Origin: Chloroflexota bacterium
Lineage (GTDB): Bacteria; Chloroflexota; Dehalococcoidia; Lucifugimonadales; JAPUKM01
DNA: 5,180 bases
Direction of reading: 5' to 3'
Assembly (NCBI GenBank): GCA_027295645.1
Contig: JAPUKM010000169.1
Span: forward strand, 1 to 5,180
The notes below the pieces were generated by a model. It worked only from the letters and a program-made list of their open reading frames with translations, searched no databases and had not been told where the DNA came from. Shown in pieces: positions 1 through 5,180 of the stretch (position 1 is the first letter of the stretch; every line of letters begins with the position of its first letter). The translations under genes were made by a program, and so were the position numbers.

Positions 1-109
1 CCCCCGACGAATAGGCCACTCTGGCTTCGCTCTGCCGCCGGTCAGCCAAATGATTGACCCAGCCCCATAGGATCCGCTCACGTCACCTTTGCCTGCACTC
101 TCTATTCTA

Positions 110-131
110 ATGAAATGGCCTATGAAATGGC
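110..131. repeat. Short tandem repeat across the amidase stop codon
   Basis: ATGAAATGGC occurs at 110-119 and again at 122-131, with a period of 12 nt. The amidase TAG (122-120) spans the junction, so the last codons (Ala-Ile-Ser) are repeated in frame just after the stop. It looks like a small slippage duplication at the 3' end of the gene; no function is implied. Confidence 0.6.
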
Positions 132-1532
132 AGGTTGGCGCAAGTGCCACGGAGTGGCCTGTTCATGGGCATACGCCACGCGGTAGAGGAGCGGCTCCTC
201 CAATGGGCGGCCATGGAGCATGAGGCCAATGGGCCACTGGTCGTTGTGTCCGAAGCCGGCGGGCACACTCACCGCCGGGATGCCGCAGACGCTCGCCATC
301 CCATTGCGATACACAGCGCGTGATCTTGCCGGGATAGTCCTACCCCGGATTACCGTGGTCGAGGCGTCCCAGGCATCGCCGTAGGTGCTACCCGTGGGGA
401 AAGCGATCACGTCTACCTGTTGGAACGCCAGGTTCACTTCCTGCTTGATGAACGCCCGCGCTTGCAACGCGTGCAGATAGTCAACGAACGGCTGCTTCTG
501 CCCGTTCTCGATGACGTCGTGGTGGTCCGGCCACTCGTTGATCTGCTCTTTGGTGAAGTGGTCGAAGATGTATACTGGGCCTTCCGCGGCCAGCGACATC
601 ACGTTCGAGCGGCTCTCACCGGATCGTGGCAACTCAATCTCTATGATGTGAGCGCCAAGTTCGGCGAGCTTGCTTACGGCACGTCGGCAGACCTCTTCTT
701 CCTCCTCTGTGGCGTAGGTCTTCCAGGCCCAATCATCTACCGGAACACCGATTCGAATCCCTTTTACGCCGTCTCGGAGCATAGCGCGGTGCTCATAGGG
801 AGGCTCAACGATACTGACGGGGTCCCTGGGATCAAACCTCCCGAGAATATCGAGCATGATTGCATTGTCTTCGACGGTTTTGGTGATGGGGCCGGCCTGG
901 TCCTGACTCCACGACGAAGCCCATACCCCGAAGCGGCTCACACGTCCAAATGTGCCCCGCATGGCCACCAGGTTGCTGTTGCTGCCTGGGTGGCGGACCG
1001 AGCCGCCAGTGTCAGTGCCGATGGAGGCGAGGCAGAGTGATGCAGCGGTGGCCGAACCCGACCCGCTGCTGGATGTGCCCGGACTTCTCGTAGAGTCCCA
1101 CGCGTTGCGGGCGCCCACGGCGTTATGTGAGCCGCGGCCGATCTCGGAGACCACCTTGCCCATGAGGATACCGCCGGCGTCTTCGAGCAATTGGTGAACG
1201 GTGGCGCTTTCCGTGGGCTCATAGTCGACGCCCTTGGGGTTTCCCCACGTCGTCCGGATGCCGGACGTTGCCACGACATCCTTGAGCGTGTACGGGATGC
1301 CATGAAATGGCCCGCGGTAGCGCCCCTTCATGATTTCCCGCTCCGCTGCCTTCGCCCGCGCCATTGCATACTCGGGTGTGAACGTCGTGAACGAGAATAG
1401 GACCGGCTGGAGATGCTCCGTGCGCTCAATCGCCGCCTCGGTTATCTCTACCGGAGAGATCTCCTTCTTTGCGATCCTTGGAGCCAGGTCCGCGATTGTT
1501 GCGTTGACCAGGTCCACCTGTGTTGTCGCCAT
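120..1532 (-). CDS. Amidase-signature family hydrolase (amidase)
   Basis: Predicted soluble C-N hydrolase of 470 residues, a normal length for a stand-alone amidase-signature enzyme. The family hydrolyses linear amides with a Lys-cisSer-Ser triad. All three are visible: Lys84 in YTLKDVV, the cis-Ser near 154 in the Ser/Gly-rich loop PGTSSSGSGSA, and nucleophile Ser178 in GTDTGGSVR. The 24-residue spacing between the serines matches GatA, malonamidase and FAAH. The C-terminal block GIPAVSVPAGFG...GRPLEEPLL is also typical. The ATG at 1532 is chosen because AAGGAG lies 6 nt upstream; an in-frame GTG at 1568 would add 12 residues but lacks a comparable site. It follows the hydantoinase gene by 63 bp, so co-transcription is likely. 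No gatB or gatC is visible, and context argues against the tRNA amidotransferase A subunit. The substrate is unknown; the product of the neighbouring hydantoinase is an attractive but untested candidate. Confidence 0.93.
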   Translation of the reverse strand: MATTQVDLVNATIADLAPRIAKKEISPVEITEAAIERTEHLQPVLFSFTTFTPEYAMARAKAAEREIMKGRYRGPFHGIPYTLKDVVATSGIRTTWGNPKGVDYEPTESATVHQLLEDAGGILMGKVVSEIGRGSHNAVGARNAWDSTRSPGTSSSGSGSATAASLCLASIGTDTGGSVRHPGSNSNLVAMRGTFGRVSRFGVWASSWSQDQAGPITKTVEDNAIMLDILGRFDPRDPVSIVEPPYEHRAMLRDGVKGIRIGVPVDDWAWKTYATEEEEEVCRRAVSKLAELGAHIIEIELPRSGESRSNVMSLAAEGPVYIFDHFTKEQINEWPDHHDVIENGQKQPFVDYLHALQARAFIKQEVNLAFQQVDVIAFPTGSTYGDAWDASTTVIRGRTIPARSRAVYRNGMASVCGIPAVSVPAGFGHNDQWPIGLMLHGRPLEEPLLYRVAYAHEQATPWHLRQPAIS

Positions 1533-1538
1533 TGGGTT

Positions 1539-1544
1539 CTCCTT
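1539..1544 (-). promoter_or_regulatory. Ribosome binding site of the amidase gene
   Basis: On the minus strand this reads AAGGAG, within the longer purine run GGAGGAAGGAGA, 6 nt before the ATG at 1532. It decides the start in favour of that ATG over the upstream in-frame GTG at 1568. Confidence 0.8.
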
Positions 1545-1595
1545 CCTCCGAGCTTCGACCTTTTCCACTGGCCTCGTCCACTATCGTGCATGGCC

Positions 1596-3050
1596 CTACG
1601 CGGCTGGGCTCGTGAGCACCGATTGGTCCACCTTCCGCTTCAACAACTGGCCATAGCCTTGCTTGGCCAATAGCTTACCGTTCTCCACCACGACTTTGCC
1701 TCGTAGGATGGTCGTAACCGGCCAGCCCTGCACCTCTTGCCCTTCCCATACGCTGTACTCACCCAGGTGGAGGTCCTTCATGGTCAGAGTCTTGTGGATT
1801 CCGGGGTCTATGATGGCTATGTCGGCGTCGCTGCCTACGGCAATAGCCCCCTTGCGTGGGTAGAGGCCAAAGATGCGCGCCGCGTTGGCGGACGTAACAT
1901 CTACGAACCTTCGCAGTGACATCCCGCGCTTGACTACGCCCTCGGTGAACACGACGCCCATGCGCGATTCGGCCCCGTTGTGGCCACCACCCCAGCTCTC
2001 CGCTGTCTGCTGCGCTAGTTTATCTTTCAGGGGGACACAACCCTGGTCGGTGCCGGTAGCAGAAAGCGCACCGCCCAGTATCCCCGTCCACAGGCTATCC
2101 CGGTCATCGGGGTATTGCATCCCAGGGTAGTTGTTGCCGTCCATCCAGCGCCGGTCGGCCTTGTATGCCTCAGGGTCCTTGTAGTCCTCGGAGGTGAAGC
2201 AGAGGTAGGTATGCAGCACCTCGCCGTAGATGGGCAACCCGTTGGACCGGGCCTCCGTCAGAGCAGCGACGCCGTACCTGCCGACCGTATGCACGAAGTA
2301 CACCGCTGTCTCCGTATGCTCCGCCAGGCGGATCACGCGCCGGAACGAAATATCCTCCGAAAGCCCGCTGTGGATGAGAGGGTGATTGTTGGCCTTGCCT
2401 GCCCGAGTGCCGTTCTCCTTCATTGTTCTATACATGTACGACACGATGTCATAGTCCTCTGAGTGCACCATGGCCACACCTCCGGCCCGATGCACGGCCT
2501 GAAAGACCGCCCACAACTCACCGATGCTCAGCCTGGCGAACATGCTGAGCCCTATCGGCGTATGATCAGTAATGAAGGCCTTGGTGCTGGTGAATCCCTC
2601 CTGCATGGCTTCGGGAATCTCTCCAAGCACAGAGCTGGGGAAGTCGCCGCGCAGGGTAATGTGGAACGAGTAGTCTATGTACGACTGCCCCTTCCACGCT
2701 TCGCTCCGTTCTTCAATGGCCTGCATAACACCGACGCCTGGTCGCTGAGTACAGAAGTCGAAAATGGTGGTGACTCCACCGAAGACAACACCCCGAGTAG
2801 TCTCAGCGGCACCGGCCTGGGATGCCACCGTCTGGTCCGGCGCCTCTGGCCTTGGGCCGATATGGGCGTGTGGTTCAATGCCACCAGGCACAACAATCTT
2901 GCCCTGGACGTCCAGCACCACCGCTCCATCAGTAGACAATTGGTCCGGAGCGCTGATGGCTACGATCGTTTCCCCGCTGATGCCAACTTCTAGCTCTGCA
3001 TCGCCGTCTGGTGTTACTACTCGTCCGCCTTTGATAACGATGTCCATCAT
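1596..3050 (-). CDS. Hydantoinase/dihydropyrimidinase-family cyclic amidase
   Basis: Metal-dependent amidohydrolase of 484 residues, close to the usual length of D-hydantoinases and dihydropyrimidinases, which open cyclic ureides or imides in the cytoplasm. Domain order is as expected: N-terminal beta part (DIVIKGGRVVTPDG), TIM barrel, C-terminal return to the beta domain (GAIAVGSDADIAIIDP). Likely metal ligands are His61 and His63 (GGIEPHAHIG), the carbamylated Lys157 (TSTKAF), His196 (MVHSED), His254 (YFVHTVG) and Asp335 (GTDQG). Oddities: the segment from the Lys to the next His is about six residues longer than I recall for Bacillus D-hydantoinase, the usual substrate-contacting Tyr five residues after the Lys is Asp162, and the common Asp-His pair is Asp-Gln. 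The substrate may therefore differ from classical hydantoins. The ATG at 3050 is chosen because AGGAGG lies 6 nt upstream; an adjacent ATG at 3047 is equally possible, while a GTG at 3101 adds an unrelated-looking 17-residue lead. The gene lies 144 bp after the reductase and 63 bp before the amidase. Confidence 0.9.
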   Translation of the reverse strand: MMDIVIKGGRVVTPDGDAELEVGISGETIVAISAPDQLSTDGAVVLDVQGKIVVPGGIEPHAHIGPRPEAPDQTVASQAGAAETTRGVVFGGVTTIFDFCTQRPGVGVMQAIEERSEAWKGQSYIDYSFHITLRGDFPSSVLGEIPEAMQEGFTSTKAFITDHTPIGLSMFARLSIGELWAVFQAVHRAGGVAMVHSEDYDIVSYMYRTMKENGTRAGKANNHPLIHSGLSEDISFRRVIRLAEHTETAVYFVHTVGRYGVAALTEARSNGLPIYGEVLHTYLCFTSEDYKDPEAYKADRRWMDGNNYPGMQYPDDRDSLWTGILGGALSATGTDQGCVPLKDKLAQQTAESWGGGHNGAESRMGVVFTEGVVKRGMSLRRFVDVTSANAARIFGLYPRKGAIAVGSDADIAIIDPGIHKTLTMKDLHLGEYSVWEGQEVQGWPVTTILRGKVVVENGKLLAKQGYGQLLKRKVDQSVLTSPAA

Positions 3051-3056
3051 GCCAAT

Positions 3057-3062
3057 CCTCCT
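3057..3062 (-). promoter_or_regulatory. Ribosome binding site of the hydantoinase gene
   Basis: Perfect AGGAGG on the minus strand, 6 nt from the ATG at 3050 and 9 nt from the ATG at 3047. It lies inside the longer open frame that begins with GTG at 3101, so it argues that the true start is one of these two ATGs. Confidence 0.85.
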
Positions 3063-3194
3063 GTATCCAGAAAACGTGCGCAGACCCGAGAAAGCAGGCA
3101 CTCAAGAAAGTACCCTCAAGATCACTGTCATTCTGGCGACACAACTACTGCAATCCAGCGCCGCGTACGGTCATCATTGGCATCCACAGCGCCC

Positions 3195-4151
3195 CTATGA
3201 GCGCCCGACGGCGTTGTCGACGCGGGTCATGAGCGCTGAATCAAGCGGCCCTTGGGCCTCAGCGTCAATGCACTCGTGGAGTTCTTCGCGGTTCTTGACG
3301 CCCAGCACCACAGTGGAGACGTGCTCCAGCGAGAGTGCGTAGCGGTGGGCCAGAGAGGCGGGCGACTCTCCGACCTCTCGCGCCAGTTCACGGAAGGGCG
3401 CGGCCCGACGATAGTCCACCATTTCCGGATGCTCCTGAGGCATCTCACGGTCGATGGCGTCGGTCAGGGCCCCCGCCTGTACCGCCCGGATGCCCATGAC
3501 ACCGATGTCGCGTCCTGCGGCGGCGGCGATGATCTCGCGAGGTCTGGCGGGACCTTCGAAACGTTTGAGCCCTCCCGGCGAGTCCAGCACGTTGGCGATA
3601 GCCTGGACGGCAGCCGGCGCGGGGTCGCTTACGAGCGCCTTCAGAATGGTTTCGGGAACACCGATGCCTGTGATGCCCCACGCGCCGATCACGCCCCGTG
3701 CCACAAGCTCCTCAAGCGCCGGACGGACTGCTTCGACGAAAAGCTTGTAGGGCACCGCCCGAGGGTTATCCGGCGCATCTTCTGGAACGATCTGGCTGTG
3801 AAGAAAGAAGATATCCACGCTCTTCAGGCCCATGCGTTCCAGGCTGGCATTGAGGCTATTCTCAAGCAGAGGGAGGACCTCACTCGCTGGCTGGGCCCCG
3901 ACGGAGCACTTGGTGGTGACCCGGACTCCGGTCGGGAGGTGGCCGCCAAAGGCGGCGCCGATCACCCGCTCGGCTTCACCGTCGCCGTAGCTTGGCGCTA
4001 GGTCAAGTAGGGTGATGCCAGCGTCCACCGCCTCCCGCACCGTAGCCACGCACTCTTCTCGGGTGGTGGGACCCCAGAGTTGGCCGAGCCCGCCCCCGCC
4101 TAGAGTCAGCGCGCTCACCTCGCCTAGCCTGCCCAACTTTCGCATTCGCAT
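3195..4151 (-). CDS. Aldo/keto reductase
   Basis: NAD(P)H-dependent oxidoreductase of the aldo/keto reductase superfamily, predicted cytosolic, 318 residues, normal for a single-domain TIM barrel. The catalytic tetrad is complete: Asp50 and Tyr55 in LLDLAPSYGDGEAERVIG, Lys81 in VTTKCS, and His118 in DIFFLHSQ. The C-terminal VVLGVKNREEL resembles the cofactor-binding stretch of the family, where cofactor phosphate is often contacted. The substrate cannot be read from the sequence; relatives reduce aldehydes, ketones or sugars or act as dehydrogenases. Start choice is uncertain. The ATG at 4151 is preferred; an ATG at 4145 and a TTG at 4187 are in frame, and none has a good Shine-Dalgarno at normal spacing. 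The TTG coincides with a -35-like hexamer, which favours a non-coding role there. The gene lies 217 bp from the small membrane-protein gene and 144 bp before the hydantoinase, and probably leads the three-gene enzyme cluster. Confidence 0.92.
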   Translation of the reverse strand: MRMRKLGRLGEVSALTLGGGGLGQLWGPTTREECVATVREAVDAGITLLDLAPSYGDGEAERVIGAAFGGHLPTGVRVTTKCSVGAQPASEVLPLLENSLNASLERMGLKSVDIFFLHSQIVPEDAPDNPRAVPYKLFVEAVRPALEELVARGVIGAWGITGIGVPETILKALVSDPAPAAVQAIANVLDSPGGLKRFEGPARPREIIAAAAGRDIGVMGIRAVQAGALTDAIDREMPQEHPEMVDYRRAAPFRELAREVGESPASLAHRYALSLEHVSTVVLGVKNREELHECIDAEAQGPLDSALMTRVDNAVGRS

Positions 4152-4158
4152 CCGAAAT

Positions 4159-4187
4159 ACGGTATCCCCTCGGTGGCGCCTCGTCAA
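4159..4187 (-). promoter_or_regulatory. Candidate promoter directly before the aldo/keto reductase
   Basis: On the minus strand TTGACG (4187-4182, five of six to TTGACA) is followed after 17 nt by TACCGT (4164-4159), which keeps the first two and the last base of TATAAT. Transcription would begin near 4152, at or next to the ATG at 4151, giving a leaderless or nearly leaderless message. This would explain the lack of a well-placed Shine-Dalgarno site. The -10 match is modest, so this is a prediction. Confidence 0.4.
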
Positions 4188-4220
4188 ATCCCGGCGGCGG
4201 CCACTCCGAACAATTTACAG

Positions 4221-4243
4221 CCTGTCAGAATCCCCTCCTGGAC
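4221..4243. repeat. Repeat copy 2 of CCTGTC-N10-CCTGGAC, possible operator
   Basis: The plus strand has CCTGTC at 4221-4226 and CCTGGAC at 4237-4243. The same two blocks occur in the same order at 4282-4300, with a 6-nt instead of a 10-nt gap. This copy lies just upstream of the -35-like element at 4187-4182. Two matching block pairs in 80 bp of intergenic DNA suggest regulator binding sites, but the different inner spacing weakens that reading. Confidence 0.35.
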
Positions 4244-4280
4244 GGTGACTCACTAAACCAGTATCTGAACATCTAATGTG

Positions 4281-4304
4281 TCCTGTCTCTTCGCCTGGAC
4301 AGGA
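4281..4304. promoter_or_regulatory. Inverted repeat, possible operator over a start point
   Basis: Perfect 7-bp arms, TCCTGTC (4281-4287) and GACAGGA (4298-4304), separated by 10 nt. The element also carries copy 1 of the CCTGTC...CCTGGAC motif (4282-4300). It begins immediately after the -10-like CATAAT on the minus strand and covers the predicted start point near 4299, a common place for repressor operators. It could instead act as an RNA hairpin ending the upstream membrane-protein operon, but there is no U-run on either strand, so an intrinsic terminator is less likely. Confidence 0.4.
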
Positions 4305-4305
4305 T

Positions 4306-4334
4306 ATTATGTTGATTTGGATTATTTCTGAAAA
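4306..4334 (-). promoter_or_regulatory. Candidate promoter in the AT-rich intergenic region
   Basis: On the minus strand TTTTCA (4334-4329, four of six to TTGACA) and CATAAT (4311-4306, five of six to TATAAT) are 17 nt apart. Predicted start near 4299, inside the inverted repeat at 4281-4304, leaving a leader of about 150 nt before the reductase ATG. It lies in the most AT-rich stretch of the window. Such matches arise by chance in AT-rich DNA, so confidence is moderate. Confidence 0.45.
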
Positions 4335-4368
4335 TAGGATCTGCCACCCCCACAAGGAGCCGCTACCC

Positions 4369-4614
4369 TCATGTCGCGCCTTCCCTCCGCGTTACTTTGA
4401 CTTCCTCATTCCGAGTCTTCATCCGACATTGCTTTGCCGATACAACCCCGACTACGATGCCGAATACAACCCCCATTCCGATCCAAAGCGCCAGGTTGCC
4501 CGTTACCGCGCCAATGACCGCGCCAATGACGATCCCCAAGGTAATGCCGAGGCCCCTACCGACGACGATCGGGTCGCCGAATTTGCTTAACATCTTCCTT
4601 ATTTCAGCGTACAT
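4369..4614 (-). CDS. Small two-helix glycine-zipper membrane protein
   Basis: An 81-residue predicted inner-membrane protein. Two hydrophobic helices, about residues 17-38 and 41-60, are joined by a tight Gly-Asn turn and followed by a charged, mostly basic tail (61-81). Glycines fall at every fourth position: 19, 23, 27, 31, 35 and 39 in the first helix and 48, 52 and 56 in the second, the pattern of tightly packed glycine-zipper helices. Small proteins with this architecture occur in many bacteria and are mostly uncharacterised; I do not assign a function. The start is well supported: GAGGAG lies 6 nt before the ATG. It sits 45 bp after the ABC permease stop in the same direction, so it is probably co-transcribed and may associate with or be regulated with that exporter (inference). 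A genuine gene is likely because of the ribosome site, the regular glycine spacing and the absence of a competing gene. Confidence 0.8.
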   Translation of the reverse strand: MYAEIRKMLSKFGDPIVVGRGLGITLGIVIGAVIGAVTGNLALWIGMGVVFGIVVGVVSAKQCRMKTRNEEVKVTRREGAT

Positions 4615-4620
4615 ACCTCA

Positions 4621-4626
4621 CTCCTC
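4621..4626 (-). promoter_or_regulatory. Ribosome binding site of the small membrane protein gene
   Basis: GAGGAG on the minus strand, 6 nt before the ATG at 4614. It supports translation of this short gene, which would otherwise rest on composition alone. Confidence 0.75.
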
Positions 4627-4659
4627 GATTACATTTCTTGATGACTTTGTTGTACCACT

Positions 4660-5180
4660 CTACGATCTGGCCAGCGTTCGGACCAACTCCCGTAGACCCG
4701 GACTTTTGCCGTACGACAACAGATATGTCCGAAAGACGCGGGTAACGATGTTCATCGCCGCAATTACCGAGAGCGCCAGCACACCTAGGCTCAACGCGAT
4801 CTCCCAGAACCCAATAGAGCTGACCGCTAGACGCTCCATCACCACCACTGGAGACGTAACCGGGAACACCGTAAGGAGCTTTACGATCGGAGCTGTGGGG
4901 TTGGATGCGAAGTAGGGAAAAAGATAGATAGGTACAGCCTGGGGAAGCACCAGGAGTACGGAGAGTTGACTCCCCTGCTGCGCCGTTGATGCCACCGCGC
5001 CCAGCCCTGCCATGAGTGTTCCCATGAAAAGATAACCCAGCACGAAGTACACCAAGCCAACCAGTAGTAACTCAACTCCGGGTATCTCAATCGAAACATT
5101 TAAACCCGTGTTGATAAGGTTCAGCAAAATAAATCCCGAGACTAGCCAGACAAATATCTGAGTCAGGCCTGCGGCGCCCA
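4660..5180 (-). CDS. ABC-2/NatB-type exporter permease, C-terminal part (5' end beyond window)
   Basis: The open frame continues to the right edge without a start, so the 172 residues seen are the C-terminal part of a longer protein; a TTG at 5127 is internal rather than a start. It resembles the C-terminal half of NatB/ABC-2 membrane subunits, which pair with a separate ATPase to export ions, drugs or other compounds. Visible features (residues counted from the edge): GAAGLTQIFVW at the start of a helix (about 1-27), further helices at about 35-62, 72-92 and 124-146, the conserved-looking FPVTSPVVVMERLA at 105-118 before the last helix, and a cytoplasmic tail RVFRTYLLSYGKSPGLRELVR typical of this family. 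The ATPase gene is expected further right, upstream in the transcript, but is not seen. The substrate cannot be predicted. The glycine-zipper gene follows after 45 bp. Confidence 0.85.
   Translation of the reverse strand, partial: GAAGLTQIFVWLVSGFILLNLINTGLNVSIEIPGVELLLVGLVYFVLGYLFMGTLMAGLGAVASTAQQGSQLSVLLVLPQAVPIYLFPYFASNPTAPIVKLLTVFPVTSPVVVMERLAVSSIGFWEIALSLGVLALSVIAAMNIVTRVFRTYLLSYGKSPGLRELVRTLARS

Noticed and set aside
40..59. GGTCA...TGACC hairpin downstream of the amidase
   Set aside because: Only a 5-bp stem with a 10-nt loop and no U-run on the minus strand; not a credible intrinsic terminator.
1..70. Plus-strand frames open from the left edge, ending at 57 or 70
   Set aside because: About 20 codons each with no recognisable motif; a convergent gene end is possible but not demonstrable.
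1..81. Minus-strand frame from a GTG at 81, open for 27 codons to the left edge
   Set aside because: Too short to recognise, only a weak AAAGGTG-like ribosome site; it could be the start of a further gene but cannot be supported from this window.
420..1040. 206-codon open frame on the plus strand inside the amidase gene
   Set aside because: Fully antisense to a gene with intact catalytic motifs, and its translation shows no recognisable domain; typical of mirror frames in GC-rich coding DNA.
3051..3194. Separate promoter or terminator between the reductase and hydantoinase genes
   Set aside because: No hexamer pair with good spacing and no stem with a U-run was found; only short imperfect direct repeats are visible.
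2463..3342. Long plus-strand open frames at 2463-2993 and 2764-3342
   Set aside because: They overlap the hydantoinase coding sequence and its upstream gap, show no domain, and the opposite strand encodes a well-supported enzyme.
3252..4001. 249-codon open frame on the plus strand inside the aldo/keto reductase gene
   Set aside because: Antisense to a clear aldo/keto reductase with a complete tetrad; low-complexity, Arg/Gly-rich translation with no family resemblance.
4188..4243. Possible leader peptide after AGGAGGGG (minus strand, near 4240-4233)
   Set aside because: The purine run is strong, but only ATT or CTG codons lie at proper spacing and the frame closes within about 15 codons; no attenuator hairpin is evident.
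4276..4915. Plus-strand open frames at 4276-4590 and 4397-4915
   Set aside because: Antisense to the glycine-zipper gene and the ABC permease; the minus strand carries a Shine-Dalgarno site and family motifs, the plus frames do not.

Overview
The window is a moderately GC-rich, gene-dense bacterial segment in which all five supportable genes lie on the minus strand, so it reads from high to low coordinates. The organism cannot be named from this sequence. The mix of a soluble amidase-signature enzyme, a hydantoinase-like cyclic amidase and an aldo/keto reductase, with good Shine-Dalgarno sites, would suit an environmental heterotroph such as a member of Chloroflexota, but that is a weak guess.

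In transcription order: (1) 5180-4660 is the C-terminal part of an ABC-2/NatB-type export permease that runs off the right edge. (2) 4614-4369 is a small two-helix glycine-zipper membrane protein, 45 bp downstream and with its own strong ribosome binding site, probably in the same operon. (3) 4368-4152 is a 217-bp, partly AT-rich intergenic region. It holds two candidate minus-strand promoters, an inverted repeat over the predicted start point of the first, and a twice-repeated CCTGTC...CCTGGAC motif. (4) 4151-3195 encodes an aldo/keto reductase with a complete Asp-Tyr-Lys-His tetrad. (5) 3050-1596 encodes a hydantoinase/dihydropyrimidinase-family metal-dependent cyclic amidase. (6) 1532-120 encodes an amidase-signature hydrolase with an intact Lys-Ser-Ser triad. 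Bases 1-119 hold no gene that can be supported.

The reductase, hydantoinase and amidase are co-directional, with gaps of 144 and 63 bp, no convincing terminator between them and no convincing internal promoter. They could form one catabolic operon: ring opening of a cyclic imide, ureide or hydantoin by the hydantoinase, C-N hydrolysis of the linear product by the amidase, and carbonyl reduction by the reductase. The order and the substrates are inference.

No defence system, mobile element, CRISPR array or RNA gene is visible. The observations most worth a second look are the regulatory region before the reductase, its possible leaderless start, and the altered active-site loop of the hydantoinase. 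The rest looks like ordinary metabolic and transport genes.
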